DNA of 64,000 bases, taken from contig MNCI01005835.1 of NCBI GenBank assembly GCA_015680685.1, positions 711,939 through 775,938 of the forward strand. Direction: 5' to 3'. Source of the DNA: Gnetum montanum. Taxonomy: Eukaryota > Streptophyta > Gnetopsida > Gnetales > Gnetaceae. The notes under the pieces were generated by a model that worked only from the letters and a program-made list of their open reading frames with translations, was not told the DNA's origin and did no database searches. Made by a program: the position numbers and the translations under genes. Below are positions 1 to 10,440 of this stretch, piece by piece (position 1 is the stretch's first letter; every line of letters starts with the position of its first letter).

Positions 1-10
1 AAACACTTAG

Positions 11-28
11 TCCCCAGCAACGGTGCCA
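11..28 (-). promoter_or_regulatory. Primer-binding site of Ath-1 (tRNA-Asp type)
   Basis: Read on the minus strand this is TGGCACCGTTGCTGGGGA. It differs at two positions from the complement of the 3' end of plant tRNA-Asp, the primer used by many Athila elements. It lies one base outside the LTR end at position 30, the expected place, and fixes the element as minus-strand with its body left of position 1. Confidence 0.8.
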
Positions 29-862
29 ATGATGAGTGGCGAGGTACCCCTACACTCAACCATACGAAATGAGCGTAGCACGCGCGATCTGGTCGAACTC
101 CACAGACTAAATGCTGAACACCACAAGGAACACTTGGGGTTAATCATTCGCTGTCTTCCCAGGCTTGCTTGTATGTGTCACGATGTATGGTTAAGAAAGT
201 TTGAGGTATATGATTTTTTTGGTATTTTCAGATTTATCTCCTATGCTAACGGTGAAGGGTTGAGAAAATAAAACTAACTCTAACTACGGCACTAAGTCCT
301 AGCATCAGCATCCATTCCCACTTGTCGTACACACCCTAAACTGTGCAACTGTGGCTACCAAATGCTAATCGTTACTGGGATTACCACACGTAACGCACGT
401 GCTCGAAGCGGTCGTACTGAGGCACCTAGCTAACCTAAGTGTGACAAGCAGCCGATTCCTTGACTAGCCGTACACATCTGTAAATGCTTGTAATCAAGTC
501 GTACTTGTCCCACGTTCTAGGAGGAAAGGGTGAGAGGATCTACTCGCGATGAGTAGCCGATTCCTTGGCTAGCCGTACATGTTCGTCAATGCTTGTAACC
601 AAGTCATACTCATGCCGCGTTACTAGGAAAGAAACAAATAACATTAATTAAACCTATCCATGCACTGCAAGGTTTATCCACAAAGCTCATCTTTATTTCC
701 ATACACAACTTACGTTCAGGTACAAAGCTGCTCGAATAAAGAACCGTTCACTTGGGGGACTCCTACTGCGGGCACATGGAAAATATTTTATCTCTGGGGT
801 GATCAATCCGCTAGAGCTTTGCTACTTTATGCCTATGATTACAATGAGGGGAGTGCCGCCTC

Positions 863-872
863 TTATTTATAG
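863..872 (-). promoter_or_regulatory. TATA box of the Ath-1 LTR
   Basis: CTATAAATAA on the minus strand lies directly downstream of the GATATCG array. The same box is at the same place in both Ath-6 LTRs (near 57743 and 63911), so this is the likely Pol II start region of the element. Confidence 0.65.
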
Positions 873-885
873 ATATGGCAGCGGA

Positions 886-962
886 CCGCGATATCACATA
901 CGCGATATCGCAAGGGATGCGATATCGCGGCGGACGCGATATTGTGTATGCGATATCGCGGC
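886..962. repeat. GATATCG palindromic array in U3 of Ath-1
   Basis: Five or so copies of a short palindromic core (CGATATCG and decayed versions such as GATATCAC and GATATTGT) are spaced about 13-20 bp apart. The array occurs only in U3 next to the TATA box, and in the same place in the LTRs of Ath-5 and Ath-6. Confidence 0.8.
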
Positions 963-1283
963 CTGTGCAATCAGTGTCTCATCAGTTATATTGTAAAAAA
1001 AGCATAAACCAAAGTAAATAATGTAAATAGGAGGCAATGATGAAACTGTATTGTATTATTCAAATAGGAATATGCATCGGTCAAAGCGTAGTTGCACACG
1101 TGTGGATGGCAAGTCAAACGCGTAGCCCTGGAATGATATGACACGATGATGCGACGATGAAATGGGATGAACGTGAGAAAAACTTGGAAGCCAACAATCA
1201 GATGTGCCAAGTGCCCAAGGATTGCAAGTTCTATCCTTTTTCAGAATTGCCAATCTCTCCAATTTTTTCCTCCCTCCATCTTN

Positions 1284-1564
1284 CCAGGTCACGCTGGGCA
1301 ATCAAATTTCTCTTGTTGTACATTTTATTATAAATCCCCATTTGTGGGCATGTCAAGCCCTCATGGTCTAAAACACAACAAAAAATATATATATAATTTT
1401 TCAAGCGAGCCAGAGCCGGAGCTAATCCTCCTAAATTTTNCGCTTGAAAAATTATATATATATTTTTTGTTGTGTTTTAGACCATGAGGGCTTGACATGC
1501 CCACAAATGGGGATTTATAATAAAATGTACAACAAGAGAAATTTGATTGCCCAGCGTGACCTGG
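1284..1564. repeat. Perfect 124-bp inverted repeat bracketed by Ns
   Basis: The left arm 1284-1407 is the exact reverse complement of the right arm 1441-1564, with a 33-base spacer ending in N at 1440. The left arm begins directly after the N at 1283. Perfect arms whose edges fall on Ns suggest a gap-fill or contig-end duplication rather than an old hairpin, since every other repeat in the window is diverged. Confidence 0.9.
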
Positions 1565-1569
1565 AGTGT

Positions 1570-2075
1570 GACCTATAGTGTGACCTCCAAAACTTGCAAT
1601 TTTGAGTGGAAATCTAGAATTTTTGAAGGCTGGGACCCATAGTTATCAATAGTGGACCCTAAGGACGACTTGCACCCTTGAAATTAAGTCATTTTGGCTC
1701 AGTTTTGGGGCTCTAAAAGTTGGTGACGTTGATCCTTACGCTGTGCAACGTTTGAAAAAGTAACCCTAGCGTCACCAAGTTAAAATGGCATATTTGAGGC
1801 CCAAATCTTGATTTTCTGGAGGATGGGAGCTGCTAGGGACCTTGGTGAAGGTCATGGAGGGTCCTTGTGCTCGATTTCGGCCTGTTTTGACTCAATTTCT
1901 GGGCTCCAAAAGTTGGTGACGCTGATCCTTACGCTGTGTAGCGTCTGAAAAAGTAACCAAAGTGTACTTAGCCAAAACCAAACATTTTGAACCTGAAACT
2001 TTTGATTCTGGATGCTGGAAGTTGGTGCAGTCGCCTGTGGGCCCCGGGGGGACCTTGCCTGTTGAATCATGGATC
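1570..2075 (+). repeat. About 193-bp tandem duplication in Ath-2 3' region
   Basis: The block 1699-1764 recurs at 1891-1957 with about nine mismatches (shared core AAAAGTTGGTGACG, then GATCCTTACGCTGTG). Flanking sequence on both sides of each block is also alike: a TTGATTTTCTGG-type stretch, then GGGACCTTG, then TCATGG. This makes roughly two and a half units about 193 bp apart. Tandem repeats in the 3' untranslated part are a known feature of Athila and Tat elements. Confidence 0.7.
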
Positions 2076-2269
2076 ATCGGGGGCTGTTTCGGAGGCCTCC
2101 AAGTTTGGTCATGCTATACTCATATTGGGCAGCAGCATGACTTAGCTTAATTCTTGTCTAAAAGTGCTAGGCCAAAATAAGTGGTGTTTCATCAGGCACT
2201 CAATTTTGTTAAGTCAGTTTTTTTGTTAAGAGTTAATCAATAATCTCATACCTTTCCAATTTTGTAAAA

Positions 2270-2306
2270 GAACTCGAGGATGAGTTTTTATTTAGTCGTG
2301 GGGGTA
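2270..2306 (+). promoter_or_regulatory. Polypurine-tract region of Ath-2
   Basis: The sequence AACTCGAGGATGAG, then TTTTTATTTAGTCGTGGGGGTA, ends exactly at the LTR start TGATGAGC (2307). The Ath-6 copy at 63745-63781 is nearly the same. The G-run just before the LTR is the likely plus-strand primer. Confidence 0.7.
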
Positions 2307-3149
2307 TGATGAGCATCAAAGTGTCACATTGACATGCCACGTTTACATGGTGTTGCCTCGTCAATGGTGCCACATCGATGTAGCCCTAGAGCAAAAACTA
2401 TAAATGTGAGCTCCTAGCCATGTTTATGAGGATCTAATTCATAGTAGTACCCAAACTCTTGCAGTTTTTACATTTGAAAGTTAGAATATTTTCTTGGGTG
2501 CCCACAATTAGAGTCATTGAGTATATGGATCTTTATTTGAACATTGTAGTACTTAAGCACGATAGTATGTATGACAATAAAGATGAGCTTCTTAATAAAC
2601 CTTGTAGCATTTGAAATAGTTTAGATATTTATTCATGAATTTAATGCTTTTAATTAATTATTTAATATTTTTCAGTAATTAAGCTAATTAAGTGAGATAA
2701 GCTAGATAGATTAAATACATAAGTACAACTGCTAAATCCTAACAGCATTATTGCTTAGTGCACCTAGTAGCGTACCACTTGGTAACCTAGTAGTGGATAC
2801 GTAGGTTTAGGACATGTATGAAAAGTGGGATCCAATGCTTATGTTAGGATTAGCTAAAGAATAGTTAGTTAATTAGATCAAAGTAGTCATTAAATTACTT
2901 TATCTCTCTCTTTAAGCACCAAAGGACATAAAACATAAAATGGAAAAAAACATATACCTCAATTACACTTAATCATACCTTTATACTTCACAAGTGTAAT
3001 TGGGAAGACAAGGAATGAACTTAGGGCAAGATTCACTTCCTAGAAGACTAGTGCACTAAAAACTAGAGTCCATGGAATTTGACCAGATCGTGTGTGAATG
3101 CTTTGTGATTCGTATGGTTGAGCGTAGGGGCACCTTCAATTGCTCATCA
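2307..3149 (+). mobile_element. 3' LTR of Ath-2
   Basis: An 843-bp TG...CA LTR running from TGATGAGC to GCTCATCA. It has a TATA-like ACTATAAATG near 2400, an AATAAAGATGAGC signal near 2577 and a U5 end homologous to the Ath-6 and Ath-3 LTRs. Its U3 does not have the GATATCG array. It carries TTGACATG, GTCAATGG and ATCGATGTAGCC units like those of Ath-3, so Ath-2 and Ath-3 form one U3 subfamily. Confidence 0.8.
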
Positions 3150-3557
3150 ATTAGGTAGTACAAAAGAGGCATGAACAATAAATTAGTGTCACAAAAGGGT
3201 GAATGCTTCAATAGATGTTGAATATTACTAGAAGAGATAAACTACATAATATAAACATCAAAAGAAGACTTGGAGTGGCTTCTATATCAAATAAGATACA
3301 AGAGTGATAGCTTAGATGATTTGGACATGTGTTAAGAAGATCAAACATTGAGCCTATCAACAAAGGTTTCTACTTTACTATTCCATGAAATCCATAGAAA
3401 GAAATACCAAATAAAATATAGAAAAAATTATTAAAGATGATTTTTAAAAACTACAACTAAACAAAGATCTAGCTCTTCATAGAGTCAAATGATGAAAAAG
3501 AACTCATGTAGCTGGCCTCATTTTATTGGGACAAGGCTAGGATGATGATGATAATGA
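3150..3557 (+). mobile_element. 3' end of an RTE-type LINE, 5'-truncated
   Basis: Conceptual translation gives a decayed copy of the C-terminal tail of plant RTE non-LTR retrotransposons. It includes a tryptophan-rich segment like the family's RLRWFGHV block (near 3300-3345) and a KDLALHR stretch (near 3460). It ends in the family's 3' signature, GGCCTCATTTTATTGGGACA then AGGCTAGGATGATGATGATA, with a GAT-type tail at 3541-3552. Family membership rests on this remembered signature. It is cut at its 5' side by the Ath-2 LTR edge. No intact catalytic domain is present. Confidence 0.65.
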
Positions 3558-3564
3558 AGTATAT

Positions 3565-3665
3565 CCTTAGATATATAACTTAGCATTGTTGACAAGAATC
3601 AAACCCATGACTTGGAGCTTTTAAATTAAGAGTCTTACTACTAGGCTAACATCTCATTGGTTAAT
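3565..3665 (-). mobile_element. tRNA-derived SINE head
   Basis: On the minus strand there is an A-box-like TAGCCTAGTAG (3648-3638) and a B-box-like GGTTTGATTCT (3605-3595). The starts are 43 nt apart, the spacing of a tRNA internal Pol III promoter. The intervening sequence does not form a tRNA and there is no proper acceptor stem, so this reads as a SINE head. Its 3' part is short and abuts the LINE tail. Confidence 0.5.
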
Positions 3666-3786
3666 TAACCTTATTTTGTTAGGTGAAGGTTATTATTTTG
3701 AACTTATTATAAGGTAGGGTAGTGTTTTTGGACTTAACTTATTAAAGTGAGTAAATGATTTGATAATTAATGAAACGTTAATAAGG

Positions 3787-3841
3787 TGAATGCATCAATG
3801 CATCCCCATCAATGTATCTCAAGATGCATGGATGTAGGTAC
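3787..3841 (+). mobile_element. Ath-4 LTR, piece 1 (U3 start)
   Basis: TGAATGCATCAATGCATC and following bases carry the TTGATG/CATCAATG units typical of U3 in Ath-2 and Ath-3. The piece stops where Tat-1 begins at 3842. The matching continuation, with a TATATAAATA box, is found after Tat-1 at 36639. The start coordinate is approximate. Confidence 0.45.
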
Positions 3842-3955
3842 TGAAACATCATAAAAAAAATGCATGTTGCAAATTGTAGCCTTCATTTTCCAACTTGAGG
3901 CAAGATTTTATTGTAAATGTAAGATTTGTAGTACATGAGCTACAATCTTACATAC
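3842..3955 (+). mobile_element. Tat-1 5' LTR, left piece
   Basis: Bases 3861-3955 match 35346-35441 of the 3' LTR (ATGTTGCAAATTGTA to ATCTTACATAC). The match stops exactly at the Ath-3 edge and resumes at 17104, so Ath-3 inserted into this LTR. Confidence 0.8.
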
Positions 3956-4859
3956 TGATGAGTAGTGAGTATACCCTACATTCAACCATACGAAATGATT
4001 TGGTTGAATTTTGTGGATTTATAGCCTTCTAAGTACATAGGTCTTTAAGAAATAAAACTAACTGTTGCAATTTTTGTCTTCCCAATTACACTTGTGAAAT
4101 GCAAAGGTATGTTTAAGTACAACTGAGGCGTATGATTTTTATCATTTTTGCATTTTACGTTTTAAGTTGCCTAAGAATGAAGAATAGGGAATTAAAGATG
4201 TTTAATTACTAATTTAATCTAACTAGCTAATGTTTAAATAACCCTAGCATAAGCATCCATTCCTACTTGCTATACACATCCTAAACACATTTAATGCTAC
4301 TAGGTTACCAAACATTAAGCATTACTAGGATCACCAAGTGCTAAGCGTATGCTCAAAGTGGTCATACTTATGTGCTTAATTTATCGCTATTTAATCTAGC
4401 TTAAGTTAGCTTAATTTATTTCATAATTAGTTATTTAATTACTTAACACATTAATGGAAATTACATAAAATACTAAATGCATAAAGGAAATAATTAATCT
4501 ATTTCAAAGTGTTGTAAGGTTTATCAAAAAGCTCGTCTTTATTTCCATACACAGTGTTGTGCTCAAGTACAACAGTAATCAAATAAAGATCCGTACACTC
4601 TTTAACTCCTATTGTAGGCACTTAGAAAAATATTCTAACTTTCAAGTGGAAAAACTACTAGAGATTCGCTACAACTATGACAAAAGATATCATAAACACA
4701 ATGGGTGAGTGCAAATTTATAGGCAAAAATAAACACTGTGTCAACAAGGTCATGTCAACGCATCAAATCATATGTTAACATGGCTATGTTGATGGGGTCA
4801 CATCGATGGGACCATGTCAACAAGGCCTTTTTGACATAACCGATGGTGCAACTCATCAT
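3956..4859 (-). mobile_element. Ath-3 3' LTR
   Basis: A 904-bp LTR, TGATGAGTAG to CTCATCA as written, homologous to 16191-17103. Its U3 (about 4730-4858) has TCAACG, GTTGATGG and CATCGATGG units and the TATA-like CTATAAATTTG on the minus strand near 4715. Confidence 0.85.
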
Positions 4860-4895
4860 ACCTCGAAGACTAAATGAAAACTCATCCTCAAGTAA
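4860..4895 (-). promoter_or_regulatory. Ath-3 polypurine-tract region
   Basis: On the minus strand this reads CTTGAGGATGAGTTTTCATT, then TAGTCTTCGAGGTA, ending at the LTR. It is the counterpart of the sites before the Ath-2, Ath-5 and Ath-6 3' LTRs, with the same near-palindromic CTYGAGGAYRAG block. Confidence 0.6.
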
Positions 4896-5107
4896 AAAAA
4901 AGGAGGAATAATTTTCTTACAAAATTTTTAAAAGGCATGCAATTATTGACTAACTTCTAACATACATAAACAAATACAAATACTAAGTACCTGAGTGTGA
5001 AGATTTACAATCATTACAAAATGTTGGTGTTCAGAACAACAAAATTGAACACCAGGACAAAAATAATAAACATAATTCCTCTTATGATGTGAAGATGAGG
5101 AAGAAGT

Positions 5108-7914
5108 TTAAATAGTCCTAGGCGGTGGAGGTTTCTGAGGATTTGAAGTACCTTCTCCTACTTTGGGCACTCATGATGGTTAAGGTGTTGTGGTTGTCCA
5201 ATAGTAGTTGCAACATTTGGTGGAAGATGAAAGGTGTTCAATAGTGCCTTCATCTTCTCCTCCTTACTCCTCGAATCATTCATGATCTATGCCACATCAC
5301 GAATGTGAGCTAGTGGGGGAACATCCTAAGGATAGGGCATTATTTATAATAGCTCCTTTGCATTGATGAACCAAGTAGCAAAGAGTTTGCATTCAACATT
5401 GAACACCTTTATTGCATTTTGCAACTCCTGGTAGTCACTCATTTTCTTGGTCAAGTTCTCACTTGTGGCCCATTAATCAGTGAAGCATTGCTTGAGAACA
5501 TTGAGTTCTTCATTTGCCACCTCAAACTTCTGCTTAGTGTCTTTGTGATGCTTGAACTTTGCTTTGTACAATAAGTGTGAATTGGCCACCTATTTCTCTA
5601 ATTCAAACTGTGGTCATTGGTAGTCAACATTACTAGATTTATGTAACAGATATTGGCAAGTTCCATGTATTCCATCATCTCATTGATCTGTAGCTCTTTC
5701 ATGCAAATCTCCATCTTGCTGTAGCCATTGAGCCCATTAAAGATAGGGTGCTAGACATCACCTCCTTTCTTGAGCTGCTAGAGGGCCACATTAACTTTCA
5801 CCTTCATCATCTAAATATGTTTCTCATTGATTTCTTTTTGTAGGCCAACCTAATCTTTGTAGTGATTTTTAACTTTCTCAAACTTGAGAGACTCATTTTT
5901 CTTGGTGGCTATAGCTATTGCAAATTTTTGACGAAGAGCCCAAATTTCCTCCATGGAGAGATTTCTATTTTTGATTGTAAATCTTCTTAGTTTATTTTTC
6001 ACTCTAACTAGCTACTCCTACTATTAATGGATGAAATCTTACATTTGTTGCTTCTTCACATCAACATTCCACAAACAATGATTTTCTACAGTCAAAGTTA
6101 CATTCTCCTAGTGAGTCTAGTCTAAGGCCTTTTGGATATTATGCATGGTGGCATTGGCCAAGGATTGGTTACTTTGCATCCTCAAACTTTTTGAGCTTGT
6201 CTTGAAGTTTTTTGAAAGCTTCATCATGTGTCAATGTAGGGTTGAGAAATGTGGGATCAGTAAGGTCGGCTCTTAGTTCAGCTATTTTGAGTTACCCCTC
6301 CATGTTAATGCATTTTCTCCTACTTCTAACAACTCCAACTAGGTTGTAGTGTTGTATCTAAAAGGTCAAAGGCATCCGAAATTCGTTGCCTAGTTCCCAC
6401 TAATCGGCCTAACAACTACTTGTGCTAGGCTATACTTAATCTATTGCTAATTGTTCCTATAGACATCTACACATCTCTAAGTGTAGAATCGTCTATTATA
6501 GATGTTGTAGGTGCATTCAATGCCTGAATGATTCTATCAACAACCACCTCTACTACTATCTCTTGCCCATGGTGCTACATCACCAAGATAGTTTTCCCCT
6601 TGTCCTCCTCTAGATGCATTAAGAAAGTAGTCGCATTCCCAGAGATTTCTAGGAATTGCTGCTATTTTGAGAGAGATACCATTACCTCCAGGATGCTAGG
6701 ATTTGATCTCATATGCAACTACATTCTTTGGACTAAGAAAATTAGCCCATCTCCCTCCATTTGGCTCATGATTTGAGCAAATTTTTTGAGGTGATTCATT
6801 ATTGGGTAATACACAGATGGATCACCACCACTCATTCTTACTTGTTGTTCTTGCTCATGCAAGAGCTACTCTTAGATCTTGTGCATTCATTCAAGGGCAG
6901 CACAAGACTTTAGCATTGTTTTGTGAGTGGATGGTGGAGGTGGTGGCTGTTGCTCCTCTTCCTTAGTTGTGGCAAGGATCTTGTCTTTTATCATTTCTGT
7001 CCAAGAGGCAAAAGGAGCATGCCTAATTGCATTGTTAGCATAGAAAACTATTCTTGTCCTTTTGCATAGTTTTTTGATGAGGCAGGGAAAGTGTAGGGCC
7101 TTCCCCCCACATTTATTCTCTTTGACCCACTTCTCTATCTCTAGATATATTAGCTATGGAAGATTGATGGGGAATTTTCCACTCAAAGCAATACACACAT
7201 GGGTGAAAAAGGTAGTCACCTTACTAGGCCTCACTGTTGGATTGAGGTAATAAGCCACTATCTTAAAATACAAGCATTTTGCCATAATGAGCGCACCATA
7301 CTCCTTATTGTCCATTGCATAGCATCACTAGGTCCACTCCTTCTTTACCTTAGGGTCAGCCTAAGTTAAGATCTCTACCAAGTTGGTTCCAGTATCAAGT
7401 AAGCTAAGAGCCTCTGTGATTACTTCCATTAAGTAAGACATGTGAGTGTCCTTGATTCTAACTATGGAACCTAGCTACCAGTTGTGCAAGAAGAGGTAGG
7501 TCTCTTCCAAGTACCACTCCCCGCCGGAAGTGATGACTGGCCACATGGGAGAGGTCCGCAATTAAGCTTTCACTTCCTCTGGAGTGAACTCCAAGAATGT
7601 CCCAAAGTTACTTCTTGAAGAACCAAACATTGAACATCCCTAGGCTTGATTTGATTAAGGTAGGCATGGGTTAAGGTAACTTCAAGTGTATACATGGGAC
7701 CAGGTGCCTCGTCTTGGTGAGACTACTCTATTTCTGCTTCTTCTAGAATTTGATGAATAGATTCCACTTTGAGGTCCTCACAAAGAGGTCCCATGGCATG
7801 AGTTTCAACTTCCTACTCTTGGAGTTGTTCTTGTTGGCTCCTTCCAATTTTAGGCCACTTATCTCTAGGTTGGGATGATCCTACCTCTATTCCATGCTTT
7901 GGTCTTGGTGCCAT
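5108..7914 (-). pseudogene. Ath-3 3' ORF (plant transposon-protein domain plus coiled coil)
   Basis: A separate gene between integrase and the 3' LTR, in the sense direction of the element. The start ATG (7914-7912) begins MAPRPKHGIEVGSS. A globular domain at about 7500-7020 contains ALSGKFPIN and HFPCLIKKLCKR. It resembles the domain I know as putative plant transposon protein (PF20167), common downstream of pol in Athila elements. A long region (about 6900-5250) rich in Lys, Glu and Leu, likely coiled coil, follows, and the protein ends PPPPRTI-stop. Several in-frame stops and shifts break it. No signal peptide or membrane segment is seen, so it is not an envelope-like protein. Ath-5 has a homologue with the same layout. 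ATG follows AG directly, as at a 3' splice site. Confidence 0.6.
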
Positions 7915-8360
7915 CTATGACCACAACATGATTAAGGATTAGCATATAATGTGTAACTCATAACATTAAGTACCTTATCTCTTTTGGGAAAGTTACACTT
8001 GGATAAGGTGTGGTCATGGTAGATTGATCTTTTAATATTATTTTAATATTACTTTAATTTATTTTAGGTTACCAAAGTTTCTTGGAAGTGTTTAACTTCC
8101 ATAGGTTAATGATTTAATATTATTTTATTCATTAAACCCATGAGGGAGTTAAAAAATTCTTAAAAAGTTTCTATAAAAAACCTAAGGTTTGTGGCCCCCA
8201 TGATGTAGAGCATACCTCTAGTTGCTAAAGGGCTAAAAATGATTGAAATCAAACAAGCAGTGTGAAAGATTTTGGCTATGGAAGGTTTGGAGCTCTAAAA
8301 AATCACAAAAAATCCCCTCTTGTTTGAAGAAAAATGGCAAAAATTGCTAAGTGTTGCATC

Positions 8361-8462
8361 CTATTTATAGCATTTTTACCATGCATCAATGAGGCTGCAT
8401 CAACTTGGCTACATTGACTCAAGACTAGCATATAAGAGGCTACATCGAAACATTTGTTGACC
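8361..8462 (-). promoter_or_regulatory. Internal U3-like promoter of the Ath-3 3' ORF
   Basis: On the minus strand the order is GTCAACAAATG, CGATGTAGCC, GTCAATGTAGCC, GTTGATGCAGCC, ATTGATGCATGG, then the TATA box GCTATAAATAG (8361-8370). The units are those of the Ath-3 and Ath-2 LTR U3 (for example ATCGATGTAGCC at 2377), but this is not an LTR: no R/U5 follows. It lies about 450 bp upstream of the 3' ORF start. I infer a dedicated promoter for that ORF. Confidence 0.6.
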
Positions 8463-10440
8463 ATCATTTACTTTTCTAAAAGTCAAGAAATATGAGTTTT
8501 TACATGAACTCTTTTTGTAGTCCATGAAGCTAAGAACATAATGAAATGCATGAAGAGGATTCGATAGGTCATAAAAATGGAGGAATTGATGGGAGAATGT
8601 AATTTTATGGAAGAAATGCCTTAAGGAGCACATAGTTGGATGCAACTGATGGGAATGTAGATGATTTGATTGTAAAAATTCATAAGGATAAGGGACTTAA
8701 CTAGACCAACCAATAACTATGCAAGTGGATCCTTCCCATAGCAAGCTCATGCTCGTTTTGTGCTTACATAACCTTAACCCAAGGAGTTTGTGGACCTCAC
8801 AATTGATTAATGGTTATGAAAAGTTAAGGACAAAATCCAAAAGATTCTACCTAAGAATTTTAATACATCAAACTAAGACATGGAAACTAGCAATGATGTG
8901 AAAAATTCAAAGCACTGATAGATGAGAGAGAAAGTGAAATGGAGTTCCAAATTGTTGTTACATGAAGTCCCTTGTGAATTATGTGGTTAGATGACTTGAT
9001 AAAATCCATCCTCAATCTAGACCAAAACCAATCACTTTCAGTGACTTCGCATCACCACCCTAAGACTAGTCCTCCCCCTCAAGACACAAGAATGCTCCCA
9101 TAGATCAATCACTATTCCTTATTTGAGAAGAAAAGAGAAGTAGAAAGTGAAAGGGCCTTAGAGGGGATCTTCAGGCATGGAAAACATATCTTTCTAGTGC
9201 CATAACCAATGCTTGTAGCCCACTTATTTTATCTAATGGATGTGCTTCGAATTTCCATTGTTTTTTCTTGGATTTTATGTTTTTATGGATTTTTGGATGG
9301 AAACCACACCATGCAAAGGCTTATTCAACTTCTTGTTATTGGTTGACATAGAATGGTAAGAAATCTATGAAAAACACTCAAGTACTCAAGTAAGTAGAAA
9401 GGTACAAAGAGCAATGAACCCCATTGAAGTTAGACCCTTTTCAATCCTTTTGGATCTTTCCTAATTTTGGAAACTAACAAGGTCACAAGTTCGTTAAGGT
9501 TTTATGAATGAAAAAGGAACCTAATACTTCCAAAACAAGGAAAACCATAGAGTTAATGGATGGGTGGATGATGTGGACTCACTACCTATTCTATGAAAAG
9601 AAACTTTGTCTTAGTCATCAGTCATCAAAATTCAAAAATAGAAACCAGACATTAGTAACCAAGAACATTAGGTACAAACCACCATTAGCAAATAGCTATA
9701 GCATCACTGTGTTATGTTGGCAACAAAGAAATTTTATTAGAAAACAAAGACAATTCACACCAGAATAAAGAAAAATATAAAAGAAATTGTAAAATATTCA
9801 AGAAAAATAAACCATGCTAATGATATTGTAAAACAAAAATTTGGAAATAGAATAAAGTGTAAAACAAAAACTATAGAAAAACTAAAGAGCCACTTATATG
9901 ATCAACATGGATGACCATCTCCCCCATAACTAAGTTGAAAGGAGGAGATCTGAAAGATTGAGCATGGTTGTCTATCTATTGAGGTTTTGATGCCATTGGC
10001 TTGCTTAGGCTCATGGAAAGGCTTTAGTTACTACATGTTAACTAATTGATTTTTTTTTGGGCTCTCAGGTTTGTAAATTAACATGGTCCCAAAAGGAAAG
10101 GTTCGATAGATGATATAAGGCCTTTTCCACAACATTTGAAACTTAGTCTTTTGAGGAAAATGTGTGGGGTTCTAATAAAGGACCTTATTTGTAGGTTGAA
10201 ATTTAACTTTCCTTATTCAAAGGTCATGATGTTGTGTACTAAATTCCTTGTGCACTTCATTTAAGGATAGAGCTACCAATTGATTCTAATCTAGCACATG
10301 AAGTTTGATCAATCTTTCTTTTTGTACTAGGCTTAAGTCAAGGTCTAGGTCATAGGCTATTAAAAGTATACAAAGCTCAAATTGAATTGGAAGAGTTGGT
10401 GATTTTATTACACCAACTCATAGGGAGAGTAGCCTATAGG
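8463..10440 (-). other. Ath-3 spacer between integrase and internal promoter
   Basis: About 2 kb with no recognisable domain on either strand. The open frames here are short and have no counterpart in Ath-5 or Ath-6. It probably belongs to the long non-coding part usual downstream of pol in Athila elements. Confidence 0.4.

Larger units (their letters stand above)
30..984 (-). mobile_element. 5' LTR of Ath-1 (Athila-like LTR retrotransposon, body outside window)
   Basis: The segment starts with TGATGAGTGG and ends with CTCATCA, so on the minus strand it is a TG...CA LTR of about 955 bp. It aligns along its length, in reverse complement, with the Ath-6 LTR at 57677-58466. Shared parts include the region around the TATA box, the polyadenylation region (AATAAAGATGAGC on the minus strand, near 690) and the U5 end. 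On the minus strand the order is U3 array (886-962), TATA box (863-872), R/U5, then the primer site. The body would continue to the left of the window. The exact right edge (984) is inferred from the CTCATCA ending. Confidence 0.8.
985..2306 (+). mobile_element. 3' non-coding internal part of Ath-2
   Basis: This stretch leads into a polypurine-tract region and a 3' LTR (2307-3149), so it is the 3' untranslated part of a plus-strand element. The last 130 bases match the corresponding part of Ath-6 (63650-63781). I see no gag or pol domain. It holds an N-bracketed inverted repeat (1284-1564) and a tandem duplication (about 1570-2075). The short reading frames here show no family similarity and look like chance frames. 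Confidence 0.6.

Noticed and set aside
3595-3648. A functional tRNA gene on the minus strand
   Set aside because: A- and B-box spacing is right, but no acceptor or anticodon stem could be paired; a SINE head fits better.
5108-7914. An envelope-like gene downstream of pol
   Set aside because: No signal peptide, membrane segment or cysteine-rich ectodomain is visible; the domain resembles plant transposon proteins and is followed by a coiled coil.
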